Assembly: GCA_024195585.1 (NCBI GenBank)
Contig: SWBL01000008.1
Coordinates: forward strand, 186,001-250,000
Length of the DNA stretch: 64,000 bases
Source: Aureobasidium sp. EXF-3400
Taxonomy: Eukaryota > Ascomycota > Dothideomycetes > Dothideales > Saccotheciaceae
Direction: 5' to 3'
Below, piece by piece: positions 1 to 10,297 of this stretch. Each line of letters opens with the position of its first letter. Position 1 is the stretch's first letter. A program made the position numbers and the translations under genes. Below the pieces are notes generated by a model that saw only the letters and a list, made by a program, of their open reading frames with translations, made no database searches and had not been told where the DNA came from.

Positions 1-275
1 GCGGCATCGTGACGAGACTGGCCCAGGCAGTAGGCGAGCTCATGCTTGAGGAGAGCGGAGGGAGAAGAGAATCCAGCAGCAATAGCATCGATGGCGGGAA
101 TGGTGTTTTCGGTACGGGGTTCCTGGCATGCAAGATATTTGAGGGAAAAAAGGGCACGGAAGCGAGCGGCCAGCGCTTCGTTCTCGGAGGTCAGTGTCTT
201 GCGCAGAGCCAAAACGGTCGAGTCACCGCTGGGGACTTGGGGAGCCTCTTCGGGCGAGATTGCTGAGGGTGCCAT
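1..275 (-). CDS. lia1: Deoxyhypusine hydroxylase, N-terminal part (3' end outside window)
   Basis: Begins with ATG at 275 on the minus strand and stays open to the window edge, giving about 91 residues. The translation has the HEAT-like repeat of deoxyhypusine hydroxylase, including FRALFSLKYLAC and the metal-binding HELAYCLGQ motif, where the His-Glu pair is one of the di-iron ligand sets. The enzyme completes hypusine formation on translation factor eIF5A, hydroxylating deoxyhypusine in the cytosol. Family members are usually a little over 300 residues, so roughly two thirds is missing. No splice site is needed in the visible part. The identification rests on family knowledge of these motifs and is strong even though the gene is truncated by the window. 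Confidence 0.9.
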   Translation of the reverse strand, partial: MAPSAISPEEAPQVPSGDSTVLALRKTLTSENEALAARFRALFSLKYLACQEPRTENTIPAIDAIAAGFSSPSALLKHELAYCLGQSRHDA

Positions 276-510
276 GTTGTGTGTATTAGGGTTGCAGTAT
301 AGACTAGCAAGGTTGTTGTGAGAAGAAGAAGTTTTGACGGCTTTGTCGCGATCGTTCCAGCCCAAAAAAAGTCGGACCACGATAGATTTGCGGGGTACAG
401 GAACGCCACTTTAGATTATCAGATCAAAAAGATAACATCGATTTTAAGGGACTGTCAAGAATAGAAATGCCATGCCGTCAATAAGGAAAACATGAAGAAG
501 AGCATGGAAA

Positions 511-1444
511 TCAGTTAGAACCAATCTTCGCCTCGTATGCACTGCTGTGCTTCCATCTCAAGTCGTAAATCTCCTCGATGAGATCCTTGACTTCGTGGCC
601 GTTCTCGCAGTCAGTCCATTTACCTCCATCACGAATGCACCAGTTCTTGTCGTCGACTCTCACAGTGCAACTCTTGGTGACGCCCTTCTCGGCACTTCTC
701 TGAACAGACTTCTTGAGAAGATTTCTGGAGTATGCTCCGTCATCAACGCTCAAGCAGTGGTTAAGCTTCTCGAAATCGATGCCATGCTCCAAAGCGCAGT
801 CCTTTGCAAGATCTTCAGAAGGAATCTCGGAGTAGTTGCGCGACATGCACATGGTGAAGCCGAGGTGGATTCTGGGGTTGGGATAAAGGTGAGCTGCGCA
901 GAGTTCGATGGAGTTGCCCAAGCATTCGGAAGGACCATGCATGCAAACAACACCGTCGTCGTCCTCGATGGTCCTGTTGTATTGTCAGCCACTGTGGGGC
1001 ACGTGCGTATCATACTGTTCATGCTTACTTTCCAATGTAGGACAGCTTGAAATCGACGAGGTTGCTGACGTTCACCATAGCTGGAAGCACAAGATCATGA
1101 AGGCAATCACGAGCATCAGGACACTTGCTCATGATGTGCGCCTCCAAAGGTACTCTTCTGGGGAGGTATTCATACGTTTCGGGCTCATCATCCATCAAGC
1201 CCAACAGCACGAGGCCTCCAAGTGGCAGAAGGAAGATGGTGATGATGAAGATACAGAAGGCCGCAATGGTGATGCGGCCACGAGTTGTACGAGACCATGC
1301 GCGCTCATATTCGCGTCTTGCTGTGAAGAGGTCCTGGGCAGCAGCTTGAAGGTTCGCACGGGCTTCATTCCATTTTGAACGAAGGTCCTCAAGCGTAGGC
1401 TTAGGCTGATCCTCAATGAGAGGTTGCTTCTCAATCTCTGACAT
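511..1444 (-). CDS. GILT-like thiol reductase with N-terminal membrane anchor
   Basis: Two exons, 1444-1029 and 973-511, joined across a 55-nt intron (GTAAG donor, ACAG acceptor), give 292 residues. Residues 1-57 are polar and helical, 58-83 form one hydrophobic membrane segment, and the rest is luminal or extracellular, a type II layout. CPDARDC lies at 108-114. The second exon opens with CMHGPSECLGNSIELC, which fits the GILT signature CQHGxxECxxNxxxxC. The family reduces disulfides in acidic compartments; in fungi its role is poorly defined. The redox pair is spaced C-x5-C rather than C-x2-C, so catalytic activity is not assured. The start at MSEIEKQ was preferred over an in-frame upstream ATG at 1582 because the upstream stretch looks untranslated. 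Family assignment is firm, function is inferred. Confidence 0.82.
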
Positions 1445-2746
1445 GATGTTTCCGTAAGCCGATGATAAGAAGATGGGTAGGGTAGAAAAATCGCAGGCCA
1501 AGTGGAGAATGTTGATGATAAAGGACCCTCTGCTTTGCCACTCAAAGGAGGCTGAAGCGGAGCGGCTCAGCCCTACACACACGTCATGTGTACCCTGATG
1601 AACGTCTCCTGTCGGTCACCCTGGCCTCACGTTTCTGTAGCTTTTCCCCTCGTACTTCTCTAGGAGGACCATCATTGGATTCAAGAACTCATCTGTTTGC
1701 TTGGACCGCCTCAAATCACTATTCTCTACTTCTAGTGACGCTTTCGACACAGCCCGCGATGTTCTGAAAATGAGAATTTGGTTCCATAGCTCCCCTCTTC
1801 CACTGTGCAGAATCTTTGGACGTGTGCAGTCACAATGTTTTCAAGCAACACCTTCTACTGAGAGAGGAGCATCCACCAGAGGAGCTCGTAAGAGGGACCT
1901 TGGAGTTTTCTGCAAAGGACCTACGAATGGAACACTACTCTTTGATTTCGCAAACTCTTGATTCCTTCTCAGCGACTTACCGATCGTGTGAGGGCCAGTT
2001 CAATCCTACAGTGTCCCAGAGTAGATGGTATTATTAAAGTTTCCCAGTCTGGTCGAGTCGCAAGGATGATATTGGAAAATGGTCTGCTCCGTCCTCCTGG
2101 CATCTCTTCCTTAACGACTATGGTCTCGAAAACGGGGTTCACCGACACTGCGTGGGTGCATCTAGCTGACCGTTTCATCGCGATTCCGTTGGACCCAAGC
2201 TTTTCAGATTACAGTGGCTAGCTGTGAAGAACGCTATTGTTCTAACAAAGCCTCCTGGTAGCGCCTTGCTATACTCATGTTTTTCAGCTCGTCGTTCGTG
2301 GCGCTGTCAAGCGTGCATCCGACTGTTTTGGTCATGACATTGAGTTGCCAATCAGAACATTTTGCTCAAAGATCCATTGACTCGTATGACTCGCATCGCA
2401 CAATTTCTACAGCCGTACAGACGTACAAGTGATTCCGACTGTTATTCAGCCGTACCTAAGGCAGCTCGGACTGATTGAGACAACGTATCCAATGTTCTCC
2501 TAGTGACTGGGAAGTCAAGTTCGGGGATACCTACAATCTTAAAACTATCAGCCGTTTGCGCCTCTACAGCGCGAAGGATGCTTGCTATGTCTTCAGATAC
2601 AAGGTGATCGAGGTTTTGCGACTAAAGGATGTTTACTTGTTGACAAGAGGCAGTTCTTTTGAGGAAAGTTGATGTATAAATAAGAGCCCTCGAGCGCTGA
2701 GCAAAAGCCAACAACTATCAGCCCTCTCATTTCACGCCCAGGCAAC
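1445..2746. other. Intergenic region, no convincing gene
   Basis: About 1.3 kb between the divergent GILT-like gene and the Ser-rich surface protein gene. Only short open frames occur. Frames near 1816-2037 and 1958-2221 read like weak protein fragments in two different frames, which could be a decayed gene, but I cannot join them with splice sites or recognise a family. The right end holds the TATA box of the next gene. Confidence 0.5.
2675..2683 (+). promoter_or_regulatory. TATA box of the Ser-rich surface protein gene
   Basis: TATAAATAA, 63 bases before the ATG at 2747, at the distance expected for a fungal core promoter. A strong TATA box fits a regulated rather than a housekeeping gene. 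Confidence 0.6.
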
Positions 2747-5049
2747 ATGCATTTCCTCTACTTGCTCAACGTAGTGGTCCTGCTCTCCTTCAGCAATGTC
2801 GTTTCATCCTCCCCTGTTGCTCAAGGCACAACTTCGAAATGTAATGCACGAGACATCGCCATTGTGAAGCGAACAGCCAACGAACCTACGTACTTTTGTT
2901 CATGGTGGAACTCGGAGTTCGTAGCACAGAAGTTGGAAAACCTGATATGTCGCTGACACATCTCAGCACTCGTACCAGAACCCCATTCATGGAGTTGACT
3001 GTGTCTCAAGTTACCAATGCATGCAAATGCATTTCGAAATCCTCGAAGAACAAGCGAGCAGCGACCGTAGACCATCCAGTCTTGTCAAAGGGCCAATCTG
3101 TTGAGTCTTGCAGCGTCGTAATGAGCAAGCAATTTACCGAACCATGGCATTTCTGCAAGTTCTACACTGCATAGTATGTGAAGACAGCCTAGCTTTATCT
3201 GATTGAAACTGACCGTATGAGCAGCCCAAGAACTACATCTCCCTTCCGCAAGTATAGCGCAAAGAGTCTTCTGGTACTCTGTGATTGTGTCGAAGAGAAG
3301 TCCATTTCTTCGACTACCAAGAAATCTTCAACCAAGAAGGATTCTGTGACAAAGACGACTATCAAGTCGAGTTCTACCAAGTCTTCAAGCAGTAAGAAGC
3401 CCACTTCGTCATCAAGCAAGAGGGTCACTTCTTCTAGTAAGAAATCGTCTCTGCCTTCGTCCTCAAGCAAGAGATCGGTTTCATCTTCAAGTCACAAGGC
3501 TACTTCTTCGTCAGCCAAAAGTACAAAGACCAGCTCAACCATGAAACCTATATCCACCTCTAAATCTTCCACGTCAAGCGTCCGAAAGACAACGAGCTCT
3601 AGCAGCACCAAGAAGAGTAGCAGCAGCACTAAAGTGACGAGCTTATCCAGTTCCAATAGGCATACTTCAACCACCAGTCGAAGCTCTATCTCGAGATCAT
3701 TAAAGTTCACATCTATCAAGCCTTCGAGCTCGACCAAATCCTCGTCGAAAATTCTGAGCTCATCTCAGCCTTCCGTACGCACAACAACGAGCAGCAAGTC
3801 CTCTTCGATACTCCCAAGCTCGAGTTCGTCTTCCACCAAAACGACAACAACAAGCTCATCGACCTCATCAGCGACCGCCACAAAGACACATACAGGCAGA
3901 ATGGATGGCCAGTTCTATCTAAGGGTCGCCAACACTGAAGGCCGACCAAATGATTACTACGTCTCGGCGGGAGAAGTTTACTGGCTTGAACCTTCTCGAC
4001 AAACTCTGTTCAGCATCGACTCTAACGGATATCTGTACCGAGTAAATGGTCTTGATGCAGACTACGTAGTGATCTACGATAACGGCTATATTCACAACTA
4101 TGGTGCATTTGGGCAGTACCATGCCGGCAACCTAAGATGCAGCTACGATGAGAACTACCTCTTGAGCTGTGCTATCACTTCCGTCGATGGTACCCTAGTT
4201 CCGGCTACATTCTCGTATAATGAATATTTCGATTGGCTGGGACTCTACGCACCTAGTGGTATCCCGACTATGAATCTCTATGTCGAATTCGCGGTTTCGT
4301 CAACGCCATCTACAACTTCATCAAGCGGTTCCACCACTCTATTCACCAATTTATCCACCGCTGTTAATACCGCTTCTCCGACCACTTATTTTAACACTTC
4401 GAGTTCTCTCAACATTTCTTCTACTGTTTCGCCTATCGCTCTGAGTACTGCTGCGTATAACGTTTCGTCTAATGCTTCGACTACCACTTCGGCTACCGCA
4501 TCGCCTACTGTTGCTTCAATCTGCACCCTCGTCCCACATCTTCCCAATGGCGGCTTCGAGGATGGCACGAATCAAACTGCCTGGTCAGGTAGAGATGAGT
4601 CATTGAGCTCATGGGCTCCTACTACAACGAAGCCCTTTGACGGCACTCTGAGCGGCCAATTCACTTTCCGTTCAGGTGGAAACCTTACTCAAACATCATC
4701 AAGGGTTATCTTGAAGAACACTTTGAGCGATCTCTGCCCTGGATCCCAATACAGCATCACGTACCGATCTTACTGCGATGTCTCAACCAAGGAGGAATGC
4801 TTCATTCGGATGCGTACTTCTGAGTCCGAGAAAGGGGAGGGATATTTCTCTAGGACATTACCAGGCAGCGCACCCAGCGACTGGTTTTCCAATGAAGATG
4901 ATCCCTTCGAGTTTACTGCTGCGAGCAGTACTACGACATTGTATGTTTATGTCGGAACAAGGATCGACAACCGAGACGTCGGTAATATCTACGTGGATGA
5001 TTTCAGCATCGCATTATCGGGAAGTAAGGACATACAGAGGATAGCATAG
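2747..5049 (+). CDS. Large secreted Ser/Thr-rich cell-surface protein
   Basis: Three exons (2747-2916, 2967-3173, 3225-5049) give 733 residues; both introns are about 50 nt and restore a conserved motif. A hydrophobic signal peptide covers about residues 1-22. Two copies of a cysteine module follow: FCSWWNSD-TRTRTPF-ACKCI and FCKFYTAYPRTTSPF-LCDCV. Next comes about 190 residues of Ser/Thr/Lys, expected to be heavily O-mannosylated, then a folded domain rich in Tyr (about FYLRVAN to LYVEFA), a second Ser/Thr linker, and a C-terminal beta-rich domain (CTLVPHLPNGGFEDG to NIYVDDFSIAL) of the kind seen in carbohydrate-binding modules of fungal wall proteins. No GPI signal is evident. Adhesion or wall binding is inferred, not shown. 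Confidence 0.8.
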
Positions 5050-5994
5050 AAGAAGATCTCGCTATAGCAGTGTTGATTTTTCGAGGTAGAAGGATGAGCT
5101 ATAGCGATGAGGTTCTTCACAAACTATACATATCTATAACTATAATTCTTAATCACGTTGTCAACGTGCTAAACATATTAATAGTTTTTTGCGGAGACAA
5201 CTGCGTACGTCATACAGACCCTGTTTTCCTGCGGTCAGTTTCTCTCACCACTTTGGTGACAGACCTGGGTGAACTGAAGAGTTTTCGGCGGATGAAGCCT
5301 TGCTCCCAAGTTCGTGATTCGCAGCCGTGGTTTTGATGATTTCCTCCTTTGGCCGATAGACCCCAGCTCGTAACGAGCACTCTCCATGACTGCTCTGTGT
5401 CCGCAAACAGGTATCATGCACGGCACAAGCATGGAGCGTGATCCGAAGTCTGAGATCTGCAGCCCTCCGAGTTCAGAAAGAAATGTTTGCCAGGATCTGC
5501 AGAGCCACATCCATATAGATAAACCCACCAGACACGGATGGGCGCATTCAGCTGAGAACTGGGCATCCTCCTGCTGATTTGATACACGAGCGACTGCGCA
5601 GCAATCCAGAATTAGACCAATGCAAATCTAACAATCCTTGCTGTTGCAGATTGTTATTATTTTGCTCCTGATATAGCTTCAAGGTGGAAATAATGTATGC
5701 AGGATATCTCGGGGAGCCCCTGGAGGCTGAGGTCGGAGCTCGCGGTTCTGGCGGTTGGACCTTTTTTGGAGCTCCACCCGACAGCGTCATCCCGGATTTT
5801 ATTGTTGACCTGGTCATAATCGTCACTGGGTGGCTACATGCACTCAACAGACCCTTGTTCGAAAAGCAAAGTGAAGGAGGGAAGAGCTGAGCGAAAAGAT
5901 CTTCCAGTCCGAACATCTTCCGTCTAGCTACATAACTAGCTTTCTCTCTTGCAACTCGTCTCTTCCCAATCATTTTTCTGTACAGCGAGACATC
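5050..5994. other. Intergenic region, AT-rich 3' flank and mannitol dehydrogenase promoter
   Basis: No supported gene. Near 5154-5168 there is a perfect 7-bp inverted repeat CACGTTG-T-CAACGTG just after the surface-protein gene. The last 80 bases before 5995 are pyrimidine-rich, as in many highly expressed fungal genes. A long minus-strand open frame that enters this region is the antisense shadow of the next gene. Confidence 0.5.
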
Positions 5995-7512
5995 ATGCCT
6001 CACTCTACATCGCAGTCGTTCAAGCTGCTCAGCAAGAACCTCTCGCAGATCGCGTCCCAGTCGGGTCGCGCAACTGTGAGAGTGCCCACCTATGACCGTT
6101 CGTCGGTCAAGGAGGGTGTTGTTCACATTGGTGTCGGTGGCTTCCACAGAGCTCACTTGGCCGTGTACCTCCACAACCTGATGGAGAAGCATGGTGTGCG
6201 CGACTATGCCATTGCTGGTGTCGGTCTTCAGCCTTTCGACGCTTCTATGCGCGACATCCTGAAGAAGCAGGACCACCTCTACACTGTTATTGAACGTGGT
6301 GCCGACGGCAGCTCTGCCAACGTCAATGGTGCCATCACCTCGTTCCTCTTTGCGCCCGACAACCGCCAGGCTGTCATTGATAAGATGGCTCACCCCGACA
6401 CCAAGATCGTCTCCATGACCATCACTGAATCCGGCTACTACTACAACGAGAACACTCACGAGCTTCAGGCCGAGCACCCCGACATTCAGCACGATCTCAA
6501 GAACGAGAACTCGCCCAAGACCACCTTCGGTTTCCTCTACGCCGGCATGAAGAGACGTCACCAGCTCGGCCTCAACCCCTTCACTGTCCTCTCCTGCGAC
6601 AACATGCAGAAGAACGGTTCCATCACTCGTAAAATGCTCGTCTCATTCGCCAAACTCGCCAACCCCGAAATCGCCAACTGGATCTCTGAGAAGGGTGCCT
6701 TCCCCAACTCCATGGTCGACCGTATCACTCCCCGCACCAAAAAGACCGACATCACCGCACTCGCTGAAGACTTTGGTATTGAGGATGAATGGCCAGTTGT
6801 TACCGAGCCTTTCATGCAATGGGTTGTTGAGGACAAGTTCTGTGATGGCCGCCCTCCCTTCGAGAAGGTCGGTGTCCAGGTCGTCAAGGATGTCCACGAC
6901 GTCGAGCAATTCGAAATGCACAAGCTGCGTCTTCTCAACGGTTCCCACTCTGCTCTCGGTTACGCTGGTCAGCTCGCTGGTTTCAAGTACATCCACGAGG
7001 TTATCAACGACCCTGTCTACCGCAAGTTTGTCGAGCAGATGATGCACAAGGAAGTCAAGCCTCTTCTGCCCAACATCCCCGGCGTCGACATTGACAAGTA
7101 CTGCGACACCCTTATGGAGCGCTTCTCGAACCCCACCATCATGGACCAGCTTCCTCGTATCTGTCTGGGTGCCTCTGGCAAGATCCCTCAGTTCATCATG
7201 CCCTCCATCGCTGAGCAGATCTGGGGCGAGCACAACTTCCGTCGTCTCTGTTTCGTCGCCGCTGCATGGTTCCGCTACATCAACGGTGTCGATGATGCCG
7301 GCAACAAGTTCGTCGTCGACGACCCCATGGTCAAGGAGCTCCAGGCCAAGGCCAAGGCTGGTGGCCTCAAGCCCCACGAGCTTCTGAGCATCAAGTCCCT
7401 CTTCGGTGACGACTTGCGCAACGACGAGAGATTCATCAAGGAGGTGACCACCGCTATGGAGCTCATCGCCAAGGATGGTGTCATGGCCTCTCTCCCTAAG
7501 TACGTTGACTAA
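5995..7512 (+). CDS. mtdH: Mannitol 2-dehydrogenase (NAD(P)-dependent)
   Basis: Single exon, 505 residues, the usual family length. It interconverts D-fructose and D-mannitol in the cytosol, part of fungal polyol storage and redox balance. Visible family features are the Rossmann-type nucleotide-binding start VVHIGVGGFHRAHLAVY near residue 40, the ITESGYYY stretch near 140, and the catalytic block KLRLLNGSHSALGYAG near 310, which carries the general-base lysine and the following Asn/His of the long-chain mannitol dehydrogenase family. Codon use is strongly C-ending, suggesting high expression; this bias also creates long antisense open frames, which are not genes. The start is the first ATG and is followed by a short variable leader. 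Identification is firm. Confidence 0.96.
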   Translation: MPHSTSQSFKLLSKNLSQIASQSGRATVRVPTYDRSSVKEGVVHIGVGGFHRAHLAVYLHNLMEKHGVRDYAIAGVGLQPFDASMRDILKKQDHLYTVIERGADGSSANVNGAITSFLFAPDNRQAVIDKMAHPDTKIVSMTITESGYYYNENTHELQAEHPDIQHDLKNENSPKTTFGFLYAGMKRRHQLGLNPFTVLSCDNMQKNGSITRKMLVSFAKLANPEIANWISEKGAFPNSMVDRITPRTKKTDITALAEDFGIEDEWPVVTEPFMQWVVEDKFCDGRPPFEKVGVQVVKDVHDVEQFEMHKLRLLNGSHSALGYAGQLAGFKYIHEVINDPVYRKFVEQMMHKEVKPLLPNIPGVDIDKYCDTLMERFSNPTIMDQLPRICLGASGKIPQFIMPSIAEQIWGEHNFRRLCFVAAAWFRYINGVDDAGNKFVVDDPMVKELQAKAKAGGLKPHELLSIKSLFGDDLRNDERFIKEVTTAMELIAKDGVMASLPKYVD

Positions 7513-8169
7513 GCGACTGTCAACGTGTGTTGACGGGAGAGCTGCTGGTCGGCTGTCTCGTCATACAGTACAGAAAGAGCAAGGAGCCCGGTCACAAGTA
7601 ATACCTCGTATACACACGAACACGCTTTCTCGTTTGCGTATCCACGCAAGTAGACACCGCGAGCCAGAGCTCTGAGTTACAATATACCCCCGAGCTCGCG
7701 GGTCTACGAAGAGAAAGCGAGTTGATGTGTAAGATAGACACGGATTGGCTATAGACCGATTTTAGAAGATTCACAGCATGCATGAAGCGATTTTTCCCAA
7801 GTTCAATTTCCTCCATTCCTTTATGTTGAGTCCAGATGTGATAATTGTGTCGAGATAAACAATTTGTCCCTATTCCTCAGCACTGTAATGTTTTTGACCT
7901 ACGCAACTTCGTCGAGTTGTACTAAACTTGTGATCACATGGTCAGGGTGATGGATATTGCTTGGTCGACCTGATGGTCTGAGACGTTTGAGAAGCGGCTG
8001 CACATGCTCAGGCGGGTGCGGAGATGACGGAATTGGTGGCTTGTGCCTCGGAGGTGCACGCGAGTCAGTGAAGTCACCAGGCTTGATAGACAGTCATTCG
8101 CCATGGCGTCGTCCTCTTCCTGACCCTACACCGACTGTCCTCTGGAAACAGAGGAAGTAGATACACGAT
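7513..8169. other. Intergenic region
   Basis: About 650 bases between two genes on the same strand. It should hold the 3' untranslated region of the mannitol dehydrogenase gene and the promoter of the transporter. No gene or repeat was recognised. Confidence 0.5.
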
Positions 8170-10002
8170 ATGGCCGGTCAAGGAAGTGGAAGTGCTGGTC
8201 GAGGGGGGACCGTCATCGATAAATTGGACTACCACCCTGGCAGACCGCTACTACGAGCCGACGACGAAGGGGAATCATCAGGCAGACCCAGTGCCGAACA
8301 CAGCTATGCCGGCAGCTTCTTTGAACAGGTCGCCGAGGGCATCCAGAATCGTGACAGACAGAAGATGCAGCGCCAGCTCTCGCGTTATCTCACCTTTGCC
8401 TGGGCCATTGTCAACTGGTCCGTTGTCTTTCCAACCTACCCTACCGGAGCATAACTGATATATCCCTCTAGTCTGGTTGCCGGATCCATCACCTGCTTCT
8501 CCGTATACGCTCCCTTGTTCCAGAAACGCTTGCACTACACCCAGCTACGCGTCAATACCATTTCCATCACCGCCGAATTAGGCATGTACCTGCCCGTGCC
8601 TATCTTTGGCTTCCTCTGCGATCGCTACGGTCCCGGCATTCCTTCGATCCTGTCAGGCTGCTTCGCTGGTTTCGGTTACATACTAGCAGCCTTCGCCTAT
8701 CGCAATCCCGACTGGCCCTTTGCTGTCATGGTCTTCTCCTTCGTCTGGGTCGGTATGGCTACCAGCTGCATGTATCTCAGTGCTGTCACAACCTGCGCAA
8801 AGAACTTTGGAAGAGGGAAACACAAGGGTCTCGCACTGGCTCTACCCATTGCCGCTTTTGGCTTGAGCGGTATGTGGGAGAGCCAGGTAGGAAGTCGCCT
8901 GCTGTACGAAAAGAAGCCCGATGGCACGCCTGGAGACATTGATGTCTTTCGCTTTTTCGTCTTCCTCGGATGTACCCTGTTTTCAGCTGGTGTCATTGGC
9001 TTCTTTCTGTTGAGGATCATCGACGAGGACGAGATGATTGATGAAGCGATTGAAGAGTTGGAACAAAGCGGTCTGCTAGAGGACAGTGCCTTCTTCAGAA
9101 GAGGCCACCATCACGAGCATCATGATACCTATGGTGCCGTGCAGGATGAAGATGACGAGGAAGAGCGCCAACGCAAAGAAGAAGAAGAAGCCCGCAAGAA
9201 GACATGGCTACTCAACGAGGAGACGAGCCGCTTCCTTTCCGACAGAACTATGTGGCTACTCGCTGGTGGCTTCTTCCTCGTCACTGGTCCTGGTGAGGCT
9301 TTTATCAACAACCTTGGCACAGTCATTGGCACTCTATACCCGCCCAATGTTCCCGATGAGGATATTCCTACAAGTGCTGCTACGCACGTCTCGATCGTTG
9401 CCATCACCTCAACTATCGCGCGTATATTGACAGGCACTTTGTCTGACTTGTTCGCACCTACGTCTGTACCACACCAGCATCGTAGAGGCCCCAACTCGCT
9501 CATGTCATCCATGGCTACCTTGCCCGGTACAGACGCCGCAGAACCTCAAAAACGTCTCGAGATCTCACGCATAACTTTTCTGCTCGTATTCTCACTCGTC
9601 ATGTCCGTTGGCCAGGCTGTTCTCGCTTCGGGTGTTGTCCAAGACCATGGCGAACGCTTCTGGTGGGTCAGCGCGGCGGTTGGTGCAGGATATGGTGCTG
9701 TTTTCAGTTTGACCCCTATCATCACTTCGGTCGTTTGGGGAGTTGAGAATTTTGGTACCAACTGGGCTTGTGTTGCTACCGTGCCAGCTTTGGGCGCCAC
9801 ATTATGGGGATTGCTTTACAGCGCTGTCTATCAATATGCAGCCAACGACAACGTAGAGGCAAGTAGCGAGCTATGTTTCGGTCGTGCTTGTTATGCGCCG
9901 ACGTTCTGGGCCATGGCAGCGAGCGTTTGGGTAGCTTGCCTTCTATGGCTTTATGCATGGCGGGGTCCTGGCGGCTGGTATAGGCGGGGCATTGTGATTT
10001 GA
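8170..10002 (+). CDS. mch1: MFS transporter, MCH1-like (monocarboxylate transporter homologue)
   Basis: Two exons (8170-8417 and 8472-10002) joined over a 54-nt intron with a GTCCGT donor and TAG acceptor give 592 residues; the join makes IVNCLVAGSITCFSVYAPLF, the conserved first membrane helix. About twelve hydrophobic segments are present, split by a long acidic and histidine-containing central loop (about residues 290-370). This size and layout match the fungal MCH1 group. MCH1 resembles monocarboxylate transporters, but yeast Mch proteins were not shown to carry monocarboxylates, so the substrate is unknown. The N-terminal 70 residues are soluble and variable. A plasma or vacuolar membrane location is plausible. 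Family assignment is strong, substrate is not. Confidence 0.9.
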
Positions 10003-10297
10003 TATCGCATCTAGAGGTAGCCTTCTCGTATATGAGCAATTTTTGTTATCTGTATATCTTTCACGTGGTCTTATAATCGGTCCTTGTTGGTTGGGTATTC
10101 GGCCCTTAGATGTGCCGCATCATTCTCTCGTGGTTGTGACTTCGTCTGGTGAGCCATCAGCCAAGAGCTTCTGTTTGTGGTGTCCGAGCTTTGGGCTTTA
10201 AATGTAAGACGAAAGCTCCTTGAAAACACCACAAGATCATTCGAGACAATCAACAATTTATCACGAGAAAGAGACACCAAGAGACTAGCATGCTGTA

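Noticed and set aside
1701..2221. Short overlapping open frames that could be a gene relic
   Set aside because: Frames cannot be joined by splice sites and no family is recognisable; too weak to call a pseudogene.
5154..5168. Perfect 7-bp palindrome CACGTTG-T-CAACGTG
   Set aside because: Too short to infer function; not a bacterial-type terminator, and chance occurrence is plausible.
5548..6561. 337-codon open frame on the minus strand
   Set aside because: Lies antisense to the mannitol dehydrogenase gene; its Val/Gly/Leu-rich composition is what C-ending codons give when read in reverse.
6643..7377. 244-codon open frame on the minus strand
   Set aside because: Same cause: antisense shadow of mannitol 2-dehydrogenase with no domain.
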